Shown here piece by piece: positions 34,856 through 44,032 of a DNA stretch of 64,000 bases. Location of the stretch: NCBI RefSeq assembly GCF_017743975.1, contig NZ_JAGHRC010000005.1, forward strand, positions 1 through 64,000. The letters run 5' to 3'. The notes under the pieces were generated by a model. That model saw only the letters and a program-made list of their open reading frames with translations, had not been told where the DNA came from and searched no databases. A program made the position numbers and the translations under genes. The stretch is from Ruegeria sp. R14_0 (GTDB lineage Bacteria > Pseudomonadota > Alphaproteobacteria > Rhodobacterales > Rhodobacteraceae). Every line of letters begins with the position of its first letter. Within the stretch, counting starts at the first letter, position 1.

Positions 34856-35734
34856 ATGAGCGAGCAACCGACCTATACGCCCCCAAAGGTCTGGACATGG
34901 GACAGCCAAAGCGGCGGCCAATTCGCCAACATCAACCGCCCCATTGCCGGTGCCACCCACGACAAGGATCTGCCGGTTGGGCGTCATCCCATGCAGCTGT
35001 ATTCGTTGGCCACGCCGAACGGCGTAAAGGTCACCGTGATGTTGGAAGAGCTGCTGGCACTGGGCCACGAAGGTGCTGAATACAATGCGTGGCTGATCAA
35101 TATCGGCGAAGGCGATCAGTTCAGCTCGGGCTTTGTCGAGGCAAACCCAAACTCAAAAATCCCTGCCCTTTGGGACCGCTCGGGCGACGAGCCGTTACGC
35201 GTGTTCGAGAGCGCTTCAATCCTGTTTCACCTGGCCGAAAGATTTGGTGAGTTCCTGCCCAAATCCGGCCCCGAGCGCACCGAGGTCATGAATTGGGTTT
35301 TCTGGCAGATGGGCAGCGCGCCGTATCTGGGTGGCGGGTTTGGCCATTTCTACGCCTATGCACCCGAGAAATGGGAATACCCGATCAACCGCTTTGCGAT
35401 GGAGACCAAACGTCAGTTGGACGTTCTGGACCGCGAACTGGCCGACAAGACCTATATTGCGGGCGAAGACTATACCATCGCCGACATGGCGATCTGGCCC
35501 TGGTATGGCCAGTTGGTTCTGGGTCGCCTCTATAGCGCTGCTGAATTCCTGGACGTCGAGTCGTACAAGAACGTCATGCGGTGGGCCAAGGCCATCGACG
35601 CCCGCCCAGCCGTACAACGCGGCCGCATGGTCAATCGCCCCTTCGGTGAGTTGCACACGCAGCTGCACGAGCGTCACGAAGCCAGCGATTTTGAAACCCG
35701 CACGCAGGACAAACTGGAAGCTGCTGCAGAATAA
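34856..35734 (+). CDS. yghU: YghU-type glutathione S-transferase (GSH-dependent disulfide-bond oxidoreductase)
   Basis: 292 residues. The N-terminal region YTPPKVWTWDSQSGGQFANI and the TPNG motif (YSLATPNGVKVTVMLEEL, about residue 60) are diagnostic of the YghU/YfcG-like nu class. NPNSKIPALWD, then ESASILFHLAERFG complete the thioredoxin fold, and the all-alpha domain has GEDYTIADMAIWPWYG. These proteins bind two glutathiones and reduce disulfides or organic peroxides. A terminator follows immediately. Confidence 0.92.
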   Translation: MSEQPTYTPPKVWTWDSQSGGQFANINRPIAGATHDKDLPVGRHPMQLYSLATPNGVKVTVMLEELLALGHEGAEYNAWLINIGEGDQFSSGFVEANPNSKIPALWDRSGDEPLRVFESASILFHLAERFGEFLPKSGPERTEVMNWVFWQMGSAPYLGGGFGHFYAYAPEKWEYPINRFAMETKRQLDVLDRELADKTYIAGEDYTIADMAIWPWYGQLVLGRLYSAAEFLDVESYKNVMRWAKAIDARPAVQRGRMVNRPFGELHTQLHERHEASDFETRTQDKLEAAAE

Positions 35735-35738
35735 AACC

Positions 35739-35771
35739 AAAGCCCCGCACGCCATTTGGTGGCGGGGCTTT
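35739..35771. terminator. Intrinsic terminator between yghU and the SseB-like gene
   Basis: AAAGCCCCGC (35739-35748) and GCGGGGCTTT (35762-35771) with further T residues, between convergent genes. Confidence 0.9.
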
Positions 35772-35774
35772 TTC

Positions 35775-36563
35775 CTATTTCAGAATGGGCGGCTTTTCCG
35801 GGTCGCTGCCCGGTATTGTCTGGGTCACCACGCGCGCCTCGGGCTGTGGCAAATCGAACCGCAAGCCAACCCGCGCCAGGGCGGCTGCCACCTGATCATG
35901 CGCGCGAAAAAACCCGACATCCATGGCCCCTGCTTCGATCCCGGAAAACGTCAGCGCTTCGGATGCGGCTTTGGCCAAAGCGGGTTCTGCGCCGTCGACC
36001 GCACCGATGAACCCCAGCAGGTGGCCGGCACCGCCGCCCTTGGTTTTTGTACCAACCAGATAGGCAGCCTCGGCCAAGCCAACAGCTGTGGCAAGCTTCG
36101 TGTCCAGCGCGCTCAGCAAATCATCGGGCAGACCTGCGGGGGGCAGGAACTCTTCCAATTGTTGCTGAACCTCTTCTGGGCCGTGCTGCAGGGTTTCCGC
36201 CAACCAGCCCAGCGCTTCGGCCGGGATCAACATCGAGGACGGTGCCACCTCTAGGTTCAACCCCAGTCCGATCCCCTGCCCGGCCAGCATCGCGGACAAT
36301 ACGCGACCCGAAAGCGCCACATAAGGAACCGGGCGCTCGGCAAACCGCGCCAGCCGATCCTCGCGATCAAACGCCAGCACAAAACGACCATCCGCAACGT
36401 CGAACAATTCGGGTGAGATATTCTCGTCCTTAGCCTCTTCGGTCAGCATCAGGAACAGTTCGCTGTCGGCCAGCCGTTCAAAGAACCGCAAACGCGCTGC
36501 ATCATCTTGGGGATCAGTGGACATCGCAGCGTGGGCGATGTCCAGAGCCGTGGCTTCAGTCAT
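35775..36563 (-). CDS. SseB-family protein
   Basis: 262 residues. Residues about 20-130 match the SseB N-terminal domain: RFFERLADSELFLMLTEEA, then GRFVLAFDREDRLARFAE. The second half is a weakly conserved SseB C-terminal-like region with GFFRAHDQVAAALARVGLRF. E. coli SseB enhances serine sensitivity; the molecular function is unknown. Its start overlaps the end of the upstream UDG-family gene by 8 bases, implying coupled translation. Confidence 0.75.
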   Translation of the reverse strand: MTEATALDIAHAAMSTDPQDDAARLRFFERLADSELFLMLTEEAKDENISPELFDVADGRFVLAFDREDRLARFAERPVPYVALSGRVLSAMLAGQGIGLGLNLEVAPSSMLIPAEALGWLAETLQHGPEEVQQQLEEFLPPAGLPDDLLSALDTKLATAVGLAEAAYLVGTKTKGGGAGHLLGFIGAVDGAEPALAKAASEALTFSGIEAGAMDVGFFRAHDQVAAALARVGLRFDLPQPEARVVTQTIPGSDPEKPPILK

Positions 36564-37143
36564 TCAGAACCTCTTGCACCCGCGCGCGCAAAACCGGCAG
36601 AAGCTCGGTCTGGAACCACGGGTTTTTCTTCAACCATGCCGTATTGCGCCATGACGGATGAGGCAAGGCAAAGACGCGCGGCGCATGGTCTCGCCAGTTG
36701 CGCACCGTCTCGGTGACGGAACCGCGAGACTTCAAGTGATATTTGTGAGCATGTCCCCCGACCAGTATCGTCAGAGGCACCTCACCCAGCGTCTGCATAA
36801 CCCTGTCATGCCACGTTTGCCCGCAGACCGGCGGCGGTGGCAAATCCGCATTTCTCGCGTTATAGCCCGGGAAACAAAAAGCCATTGGGACGATGGAAAC
36901 CCGCGACCTGTCGTAGAACATGGCCTTGTCTATCCCAAGCCAGTCCCGCAGCCGATCACCGGACGGATCGGTGAATGGCTGCCCCGAGTCGTGCACCCGC
37001 GCACCCGGGGCCTGCCCTGCTATCAGAACCGGCGTCCCGGCGCGAAACCAAACCACAGGGCGGGGCTGGTGCGCCGTGCGCGTTGCCGCGAACCGGTCCG
37101 CGCAGATGCGGCATGAGGCAATCTCTTTCTCAAGCGAATTCAT
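36556..37143 (-). CDS. Uracil-DNA glycosylase family protein
   Basis: 195 residues. UDG-superfamily motif A-like GQAPGARVHDSGQPFTDPSG (about residue 43) and motif B-like ALPHPSWRN (about 165), with GRLRDWLG-type helix between. Only two cysteines (CRICADRF) are at the N-terminus, so the four-Cys iron-sulfur cluster of family 4/5 enzymes is not obvious. It is likely a base-excision or nucleic-acid hydrolase of the broad family rather than a canonical Ung. First gene of a two-gene unit with the SseB-like protein. Confidence 0.8.
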   Translation of the reverse strand: MNSLEKEIASCRICADRFAATRTAHQPRPVVWFRAGTPVLIAGQAPGARVHDSGQPFTDPSGDRLRDWLGIDKAMFYDRSRVSIVPMAFCFPGYNARNADLPPPPVCGQTWHDRVMQTLGEVPLTILVGGHAHKYHLKSRGSVTETVRNWRDHAPRVFALPHPSWRNTAWLKKNPWFQTELLPVLRARVQEVLND

Positions 37144-37261
37144 CAGATGGCAAGGTTTCCTGCATCAAACTGGTTGACGGTCACAATGAAAGATAGTCAA
37201 CGCGGTGCGTGGGTCCAACAGATGGAAAAGTCACAATGCCAAGAGCACGCCTTTGGATACA

Positions 37262-37291
37262 TTGATCATTGCCGTCAAAATTCGACATAAT
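37262..37291 (+). promoter_or_regulatory. Candidate promoter of the capsule module
   Basis: TTGATC (37262-37267) and CATAAT (37286-37291) spaced by 18 bases, about 80 bases upstream of the kpsT start, in an AT-rich stretch. Confidence 0.45.
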
Positions 37292-37373
37292 GTGGCCCAT
37301 ATAAAAGGGTAGAAATGTCCGTCGGCCACCGGCACGACCGGACAAATGAAAAGGTACAAGCAGCAGGCTTCGA

Positions 37374-38033
37374 ATGCTTGAGTTTGAGAATGTCAGTAAG
37401 TCCTTCTGGACCGGGACGCGCCGCAAGGTGATCCTGGACAATGTCTCGTTCCGGGTCGAACTGGGGCGATCGGTTGGCATTCTGGCGCCAAACGGCACCG
37501 GAAAAACCACGCTGATCAACATGATGGCGGGGCTGGAAAAGCCCGACGAAGGCGTGATCCGAAAATCTTGTCGGGTTTCCTTTCCGATGGGGTTTTCCGG
37601 TGGTGTGGCCACCAAACTGTCGGCTTTGGAGAACTCGCGCTACGTTGCCAATATCTATGGGATGGACCCCGATTACGTCGAAGCCTACTGCAAGTGGCTC
37701 TGTAATTTGGGTGAATATTTCGACCAGCCGCTGGCCACCTATTCCAGCGGTATGAGGGGGCGCTTTACCTTCGCTCTCATGCTGGCGCTGGATTTCGATA
37801 TGTACCTGATCGACGAAGGCATGCCTGCATCCACGGATGTGGATTTCAACAAAAAGGCCGGGGATATCCTGCGAGAGAAACTGCGCACCACGACGCTTGT
37901 GATTGTGTCGCACAGCCCCTCGGTTTTGGAACAATTTGCACAAGAAGCGGCGGTTCTGATGGACGGTCAGCTTTATATGTTCGACACCTTGGAAGAGGCC
38001 AAGCACCTATATGACTACCAAACCCAAGGCTAG
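37374..38033 (+). CDS. kpsT: Capsular polysaccharide export ATPase (KpsT family)
   Basis: 219 residues, a single ABC domain. Walker A GILAPNGTGKTTLIN (about residue 41), the family-typical FPMGFSGGVATKLSALEN, the short signature TYSSGMRGRFTFAL in place of LSGGQ, and MYLIDEGMPA as Walker B. These are hallmarks of polysaccharide/teichoic acid exporter ATPases (KpsT/Wzt type without the C-terminal sugar-binding domain). It would drive capsule export with a KpsM permease, which is not in this window. Its end overlaps the KpsE-like gene by 23 bases. Confidence 0.9.
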   Translation: MLEFENVSKSFWTGTRRKVILDNVSFRVELGRSVGILAPNGTGKTTLINMMAGLEKPDEGVIRKSCRVSFPMGFSGGVATKLSALENSRYVANIYGMDPDYVEAYCKWLCNLGEYFDQPLATYSSGMRGRFTFALMLALDFDMYLIDEGMPASTDVDFNKKAGDILREKLRTTTLVIVSHSPSVLEQFAQEAAVLMDGQLYMFDTLEEAKHLYDYQTQG

Positions 38034-39585
38034 TATCTACAACTGGCGGCGCAAACGCCGTAGCGCGGGAACAGAAGAGGCCCGCGCTGATGCAATCTCG
38101 CGCATTCGCAAGGCAACGCAGCCAACCGAAGCAGCCAATGACCCGCAGCCGGGAACCGAAATCGACGCCATCAAGCGCGAGGGTCTGACCGGACGTCAAT
38201 TGCGGATCGCCCGCCGGCTGGCCGAGAAAAACGGCCTGGCGGCGACCTCGGACTATGATGCCGTGCGACGGCTGCGCCAAAAAGGAATCGACCCCTTTCA
38301 CCGCGCCAATTTGCTAAACCTCGCCGTGGACAAACCAGATTCGGATGATCAATCCAAGGGCAAGATCAGAATCCATTTGCCCCAAACCGTCACCGAAGGT
38401 CGCGAGTCCCTTCCCGGGCCCGAGATGTCCCCCGCGCAACGGCGCGAGCGGGAGATCGACGAAATACGCAAGGACATTGCGCGCCGCCGTCGCCGCAAAT
38501 TGCTTGCCTTGTTTGCGCGCCTTGCAGTTTTCGTCTTCTTGCCGACGTTTATTGTGGGGCTTTATTTCTATCGCTACGCAACACCCATGTATGCCAGCGA
38601 CTCGGCGTTCTCGATCTTGCAGGCCGATGGGGGTGGAGCTTCGTTTGGCGGCTTTCTGGCGGGCACCCAATATGCCACCGCCCAGGATTCGGTTGCTACG
38701 CAAGAGTTTCTGGAATCCAAGGACGCCCTGCTAAGGCTTGAACGCGACATGGGCTTTGCTGAAATCTTCAAGCAGGAGTGGATTGACCCGGTTCAGCGTC
38801 TTGCGCCAGACGCAACGCTGGAAGAGACATACAAGTTGTACAAGCGGATGATCGTCATCGGCTACGACCCAAGTGACGGTATCATACGAATGGAGGTCGC
38901 AGCACCGAACCCCGATATCGCGGTCGCTATCTCGAACCGTTTGCTGTCTTACGCCGAAGACCGGATCAACGGCTTGTCCGAGTTGAAACGCGAAGATCAA
39001 ATGCGCGACGCTTTGTCAGGGTTTGAGATGGCGCAAAAAGAACGTCAGAAGGCACAAGAAGACTTGATTGAGCTTCAGCTCCAGGGGGCGCTTCTCGATC
39101 CTGAAAACGTAATTATCGGCCTGCGCTCCCGGATCAACGGGATCGAGACGCAGCTGCAAGAAAAGGAACTTCAGCTGGCCGCGCAACTGGACAACCTGCG
39201 TCCCAACCAGGCCAAAGTGGACGGTGCGCGCGCGGATATTTCAAGGTTGGAAGACGTTCTGGCTGAACTGAATGCGGAAATGCTGGATGTCTCGGCTGGC
39301 GAAAACTCGCTGGCACGGTTGAGTGTGCGTATTCAGATGGCACAGGCCGATTTGGCGGCCCGCGACATGTTGCTGCAAACAGCCATGCAGCAAATGGAAA
39401 CCACGCGTACAGAAGCAAACCGAAAGGTGCGCTATCTGACCGTATCCGTTAACCCGGTTCCAAGTCAGGACCCGACATACCCGCGCAAGTTCGAAAATAC
39501 GATTTTGGCATTTCTGTTGTTTGCTGGTATCTACCTGATGATCTCGCTTACCGCGTCGGTCCTTCGTGAACAGGTATCCTCGTAA
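38011..39585 (+). CDS. kpsE: Capsule export inner-membrane/periplasmic protein (KpsE-like) with N-terminal extension
   Basis: 524 residues. A basic cytoplasmic extension of about 160 residues (including GLTGRQLRIARRLAEKNG and AVRRLRQKGIDPF) precedes the first membrane helix (165-188, ending YFYRYATPMYASDS, the typical Wzz/KpsE start of the periplasmic domain). A coiled-coil-rich periplasmic region with MAQKERQKAQEDLIELQLQG follows, and a second helix (about 494-516) ends near the C-terminus. E. coli KpsE is about 380 residues and lacks the extension. It should bridge the KpsMT transporter to an outer-membrane KpsD/Wza-type channel. Confidence 0.85.
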   Translation: MTTKPKASIYNWRRKRRSAGTEEARADAISRIRKATQPTEAANDPQPGTEIDAIKREGLTGRQLRIARRLAEKNGLAATSDYDAVRRLRQKGIDPFHRANLLNLAVDKPDSDDQSKGKIRIHLPQTVTEGRESLPGPEMSPAQRREREIDEIRKDIARRRRRKLLALFARLAVFVFLPTFIVGLYFYRYATPMYASDSAFSILQADGGGASFGGFLAGTQYATAQDSVATQEFLESKDALLRLERDMGFAEIFKQEWIDPVQRLAPDATLEETYKLYKRMIVIGYDPSDGIIRMEVAAPNPDIAVAISNRLLSYAEDRINGLSELKREDQMRDALSGFEMAQKERQKAQEDLIELQLQGALLDPENVIIGLRSRINGIETQLQEKELQLAAQLDNLRPNQAKVDGARADISRLEDVLAELNAEMLDVSAGENSLARLSVRIQMAQADLAARDMLLQTAMQQMETTRTEANRKVRYLTVSVNPVPSQDPTYPRKFENTILAFLLFAGIYLMISLTASVLREQVSS

Positions 39586-39590
39586 GACAC

Positions 39591-40424
39591 ATGAAACATG
39601 TAAAAATCTCCGATCTCACGGTCGGCAATGATCTGCCGCTGACGATCATTGCCGGCCCCTGCCAGCTTGAAACTGCAGATCATGCGCAAATGATTGCAGG
39701 CAAAATGAAAGAGGCCTGCGATGCCGCTGGCGCGCAGTATGTCTTTAAAGCGTCCTACGACAAAGCGAACCGCACTTCTCTGTCGGGAAAGCGCGGTATG
39801 GGCATTGATGCAGGATTGAAGGTGCTGGATGGCATCCGTTCGGGGATGGGCATCCCGGTCCTGACGGACGTCCATACCGAGGCCCAATGTGCCATCGCGG
39901 CCGAGGCTGTGGATGTGTTGCAGATTCCGGCCTTTCTGTGCCGCCAAACCGACATGTTGCTGGCTGCTGGCAACACGGGCAAAGCCGTGAACGTAAAAAA
40001 AGGTCAGTTCCTGGCCCCCTGGGAAATGGGCAATATCGTTGACAAGGTGGAAAGCACCGGTAACCACAACATCCTGCTGACCGAACGCGGAACGTCCTTC
40101 GGCTACAACACGTTGGTGGCCGATATGCGCGGTCTGCCGCAGATGGCCAAGACGGGCTATCCGGTTGTGATGGATGCGACCCACTCGGTACAGCAGCCCG
40201 GCGGCAAGGGCGGATCTTCGGGCGGGCAGCGCGAGTTTGCGCCGGTTATGGCGCGCGCAGCGGTATCTTTGGGCATTGGTGCGGTGTTCATTGAAACCCA
40301 TCAAGACCCGGACACGGCCCCGTCTGACGGGCCAAACATGATCCCTCTGGACCAGATGCCCAACTTGATTGACACATTGATGCGCTTTGATGCATTGGCC
40401 AAAGCAAATCCGATCCAGATTTAA
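39591..40424 (+). CDS. kdsA: 3-deoxy-8-phosphooctulonate synthase (KdsA)
   Basis: 277 residues, normal length. DAHP-synthase-like barrel motifs: IIAGPCQLETADHAQ, FKASYDKANRTSLSGKRG, LTDVHTEAQC, LQIPAFLCRQTD and DATHSVQQPGG. It condenses PEP with arabinose 5-phosphate to Kdo-8-phosphate, the first committed step to Kdo for lipopolysaccharide and for the Kdo linker of group 2 capsules. It starts 5 bases after the kpsE-like stop, so here its production is tied to capsule export genes. Confidence 0.96.
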   Translation: MKHVKISDLTVGNDLPLTIIAGPCQLETADHAQMIAGKMKEACDAAGAQYVFKASYDKANRTSLSGKRGMGIDAGLKVLDGIRSGMGIPVLTDVHTEAQCAIAAEAVDVLQIPAFLCRQTDMLLAAGNTGKAVNVKKGQFLAPWEMGNIVDKVESTGNHNILLTERGTSFGYNTLVADMRGLPQMAKTGYPVVMDATHSVQQPGGKGGSSGGQREFAPVMARAAVSLGIGAVFIETHQDPDTAPSDGPNMIPLDQMPNLIDTLMRFDALAKANPIQI

Positions 40425-40438
40425 GTAAGAGCAATAGT

Positions 40439-41935
40439 ATGACCAAACCCATTCCCGAGGTGACACCAAACACCTGGAGTTTTTTGCGCGACCCGATGAT
40501 TAAGCCGACCGGGTTTCGCGAATATGACGCCCGTTGGAAATACCCCGAAGAAATCAACCTGCCCGGCATGACTGCACTTGGCCTTGGGCTGGGCACCCAG
40601 ATGCGCAAACGTGGGATCGAGCCGGTAATCGCGGTCGGAAACGACTATCGCGACTATTCCTTGGCGATCAAAAATGCACTGATTCTGGGTCTGATGCAGG
40701 CTGGTATTCAAGTCAAGGATATTGGTCCGGCACTCAGCCCCATGGCTTATTTTGCGCAGTTTCATCTGGATGTACCAGCCGTGGCCATGGTCACCGCCAG
40801 CCACAACCCGAACGGCTGGACCGGGGTTAAAATGGGTTTTGACCGTCCCCTGACCCACGGCCCGGATGAAATGTCGGAATTGCGCGACATTGTTCTGAAC
40901 GGCGAAGGTGTCGCGCACGAAGGCGGCTCTTACGAGTTCGTGGACGGCGTGAAAGAGGCCTATATCGACGATCTGGTCGGCGATTTCAAAGTGTCCCGCC
41001 CGCTGAAAGTTGTCTGCGCAACCGGAAACGGCACGGCTTCGGCCTTTGCTCCGGAAATCTTCGAGCGCATGGGCGTTGAAGTCGTTCCCAGCCATAACCG
41101 CTTGGACTACACCTTCCCCCACTACAACCCTAACCCCGAAGCCATGGAAATGCTGCATGACATGGCCGACAGTGTGAAATCCAGCGGTGCCGATCTGGCA
41201 CTTGGGTTTGACGGCGATGGTGATCGCTGCGGTGTTGTGGATGATGAGGGTGAAGAGATTTTTGCCGACAAGGTCGGCGTGATCATGGCCCGCGACCTTG
41301 CCAAACTGTACCCAAACTCGACATTCGTGGCCGACGTGAAATCGACCGGCCTGTTCGCCAGCGACCCCGAGTTGCAGGCGCATGGCGTGAAAGCGGATTA
41401 CTGGAAAACCGGCCACAGCCACATGAAGCGCCGGGTCAAGGAAATCAACGCGCTGGCAGGTTTTGAGAAATCGGGGCACTACTTCCTGGCTGAACCTATC
41501 GGACGCGGCTATGACTGCGGCATGCGTGTCGCGGTTGAGATCTGCAAGCTGATGGACCGAAACCCGGACAAAAGCATGTCGGACCTGCGCAAGGCCCTGC
41601 CCAAAACCTGGTCGACACCGACCATGTCACCCTACGCGGCTGACACAGAAAAGTATGACATTCTGCAACGGCTGGTCGACAAGCTGGTCGCCAAGGCCGA
41701 CGCCGGAGACACCTTTGCCGGTCGCGCGATCAAAGAAGTCGTTACAGTCAACGGCGCTCGGGTCATTCTGGACAATGGCAGCTGGGGTCTGGTGCGCGCG
41801 TCCTCGAACACGCCGAACCTTGTGGTGGTCTGCGAAAGCAGCGAAAGCGAAGATGAAATGCGCGCGATCTTTGCTGATATCGACGCGGTCATTCGCACCG
41901 AACCGGGTGTGGGCGACTACGATCAGACAATCTAA
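40439..41935 (+). CDS. Phosphomannomutase/phosphoglucomutase
   Basis: 498 residues of the alpha-D-phosphohexomutase family. Phosphoserine loop VTASHNPNGWTGVKM with Ser121, metal loop GFDGDGDRCGVVDDEG (about 260), sugar-binding region SGHYFLAEPIG, and the C-terminal phosphate-binding RASSNTPNLVV. It interconverts hexose 6- and 1-phosphates of glucose or mannose to supply nucleotide sugars. Fourteen bases after kdsA, so probably the last gene of the kpsT-kpsE-kdsA unit. AlgC/ManB-type specificity is not separable by eye. Confidence 0.93.
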   Translation: MTKPIPEVTPNTWSFLRDPMIKPTGFREYDARWKYPEEINLPGMTALGLGLGTQMRKRGIEPVIAVGNDYRDYSLAIKNALILGLMQAGIQVKDIGPALSPMAYFAQFHLDVPAVAMVTASHNPNGWTGVKMGFDRPLTHGPDEMSELRDIVLNGEGVAHEGGSYEFVDGVKEAYIDDLVGDFKVSRPLKVVCATGNGTASAFAPEIFERMGVEVVPSHNRLDYTFPHYNPNPEAMEMLHDMADSVKSSGADLALGFDGDGDRCGVVDDEGEEIFADKVGVIMARDLAKLYPNSTFVADVKSTGLFASDPELQAHGVKADYWKTGHSHMKRRVKEINALAGFEKSGHYFLAEPIGRGYDCGMRVAVEICKLMDRNPDKSMSDLRKALPKTWSTPTMSPYAADTEKYDILQRLVDKLVAKADAGDTFAGRAIKEVVTVNGARVILDNGSWGLVRASSNTPNLVVVCESSESEDEMRAIFADIDAVIRTEPGVGDYDQTI

Positions 41936-41944
41936 ACATTCTGT

Positions 41945-41973
41945 CGTTTCGGGGCCAGGGCGGCCCCGGAACG
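41945..41973. terminator. Hairpin between phosphohexomutase and AsmA genes
   Basis: CGTTTCGGGGCC (41945-41956) and GGCCCCGGAACG (41962-41973), 12 pairs with one G-T, loop of five bases, between convergent genes. No strong T-run. Confidence 0.75.
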
Positions 41974-41979
41974 TTCGGG

Positions 41980-43938
41980 TTAGTTGCCGCCAAAAAGCTT
42001 CAACAACCCTTTGTTCAATTCGTCTTCCAGCTTGTTCTTGATGGCGTCTTCGATCTGGTCACTGTCGGTGATCGTTGTGTCCAGCTCGTTCCCGACCTTT
42101 TCAAAGACCTTTTGCTTGGCTTCATCCTCAAGCTCTTTGGCTTTTCCTTCTGCCGCTGCTTCAATCACTTTGGTCAGATCGGGTTTGATCGACGGGTTGC
42201 TCCAAGGTCCAACGATCCGAACAGGCACCGCGATACCGTTACCCGAGTTGGCGCGAAGGGCGACAGGCGTAAACAGATAGTCGATGTCACGATTACCGAT
42301 ACCGACCTGACCCGAGCCATCGGCCCGGAAATTATCCAGCGACATCAACAGATCATTGTTGCTGAGCACACCCTGATCAATGGTGAAACTGGCGGAAAGG
42401 TTGTTGAATACGGTCGTTCCGGCCTCACCCCCGCCACGCCCCATCAGGCGGTCCAGATCAAAGCCCGAAATCACGCCCCGACCCACGTCAACGCGGCCCT
42501 TGCCGCTGAGTGAGCGCATGATCTGATCTTCGGTCTGCCCGACACCCAGAAATTCGAACGATCCGGACCCGGTGCCCGACAGGCGCTCGATGCCACCCAA
42601 AGTGGACAGGGCTTGTTGAACATTGATCCCCTCTGCCGACAGGTTGCCGCCGACCGACAAACCGTTGCGGTTGTTCGCCACGACCTGTCCGGTCAGTTGG
42701 CCCGAGAACAAAGTGGCCGGGTTCATCTGAAGCACAGCGCGCGACCGATCCAGATTCAGCGTCAGATCGCTGGGCCCCAGCGTCAGCCCCGGAACAGCAA
42801 TTGAATTGGCCCTGAGGCGGATTTTGCCATTGGCCAAAGCCAGCGCAGAGGCATCTATTGGCGCGGTCGACCACCCCTGACTTGGTGGCGTTGCGGGCGA
42901 CACTTGCGACGTGTCACCGGTGGCCGCACCCTCGTTGAAACGACTGAGATCCAGGTCACCTGCATCCAACCGTGCCGTAACCTGCGGCGGGTCCGCGATG
43001 ACGATATCCGCTTCACCCGCCAGTCGGTTGTCATCCAGCTGCGCCACCATATTGCGCAGCGAAATCCGACCGTCCTGTGTGTACGTCATTTGCGCGGAAA
43101 CATCCGCCGCTCGCCCCAGACCCAAGGGTACGCCCACTCCGGCCTGCCCAAACGCGGCCAGTATGCGCTCAGTGCTGGTCGTTTTGGCGTGCAGCTTACC
43201 GTCCATTTCACCAGCCAGATTAACCCTGCCATCAAAGGTGAAGTCTCCGCCCGGTGCGGTGAGTGTCAGATCCAGTGGCGTTACAACCCCCGAGGCATAG
43301 GCGGGCAGATCCTGAATACTCAGTTCCACATCGACCGCGCCACCGGGAACCGCCATCTGGGCCTGAACTTTCAAAGGAGCCGCGATGTCTGGCCAACTGG
43401 CGGCCAGGTCCACATTGGCAAAATCGAACTTGGTCGTGCCGTTTTCGTCATACACAAGCCGCGCATTTGTCAGCTTCAAGTGATCCAGTGTCACCTCACC
43501 TTGCTGCCCTTGCGGGGTTGCGCCGCTTGTCGTGCTTGCCGGGGCTGCGGTAGCAGGCGCCGACAATTCCCAGTTGCCGCGCCCATCTGATAGCTCCAGC
43601 CGCAGAGTCGGGTTTTCCGCAATCACGCGTTTGATGCGCAGGTCACCCGAGATCAACGCCGCGGCATCCACCCCGACGGCCAGGCTTTCGGCGCTCAGCA
43701 TCGGCTCGGGCCCCGCCCAGGACGCATTCCCAAAGGTCACGGGCCCGGTTTCCATGCCCAGCACGGGCCAGAAGGTCAGATTCACGTCTCCGGTCAGCTT
43801 TAGATCACGTCCGGTTTGCGCGCGGACCTGTTCGGCCAGAATGGTGGCCAGCTTGTCGCCCGGCATCAGTAACAGCGCGCCGACCACCAAGCCAAACACC
43901 GCCACTAACAGGAACAGGATGCGCAACAGCCACTTCAT
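41980..43938 (-). CDS. AsmA family protein
   Basis: 652 residues. N-terminal signal-anchor helix (LLRILFLLVAVFGLVVGALL), then AsmA domain landmarks: LTGDVNLTFWPVLGMETGPV and SLAVGVDAAALISGDLRIKR. The C-terminal part has ERLSGTGSGSFEFLGVGQTE and GFDLDRLMGRGGGEAGT as in AsmA C-terminal regions, and ends in a Lys/Glu-rich helix. AsmA-like proteins are bridge-like proteins in the envelope implicated in outer-membrane assembly and phospholipid transport. Monocistronic. Confidence 0.9.
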   Translation of the reverse strand: MKWLLRILFLLVAVFGLVVGALLLMPGDKLATILAEQVRAQTGRDLKLTGDVNLTFWPVLGMETGPVTFGNASWAGPEPMLSAESLAVGVDAAALISGDLRIKRVIAENPTLRLELSDGRGNWELSAPATAAPASTTSGATPQGQQGEVTLDHLKLTNARLVYDENGTTKFDFANVDLAASWPDIAAPLKVQAQMAVPGGAVDVELSIQDLPAYASGVVTPLDLTLTAPGGDFTFDGRVNLAGEMDGKLHAKTTSTERILAAFGQAGVGVPLGLGRAADVSAQMTYTQDGRISLRNMVAQLDDNRLAGEADIVIADPPQVTARLDAGDLDLSRFNEGAATGDTSQVSPATPPSQGWSTAPIDASALALANGKIRLRANSIAVPGLTLGPSDLTLNLDRSRAVLQMNPATLFSGQLTGQVVANNRNGLSVGGNLSAEGINVQQALSTLGGIERLSGTGSGSFEFLGVGQTEDQIMRSLSGKGRVDVGRGVISGFDLDRLMGRGGGEAGTTVFNNLSASFTIDQGVLSNNDLLMSLDNFRADGSGQVGIGNRDIDYLFTPVALRANSGNGIAVPVRIVGPWSNPSIKPDLTKVIEAAAEGKAKELEDEAKQKVFEKVGNELDTTITDSDQIEDAIKNKLEDELNKGLLKLFGGN

Positions 43939-44032
43939 TTTCTGCTCTCCGCCTTTTTCATGCGTTTAAAAAGATCATCCAAAGCCTGCGTCGCATTTGC
44001 AAGGGGAAGCGTTCCCCACTATATGCGCGGCC

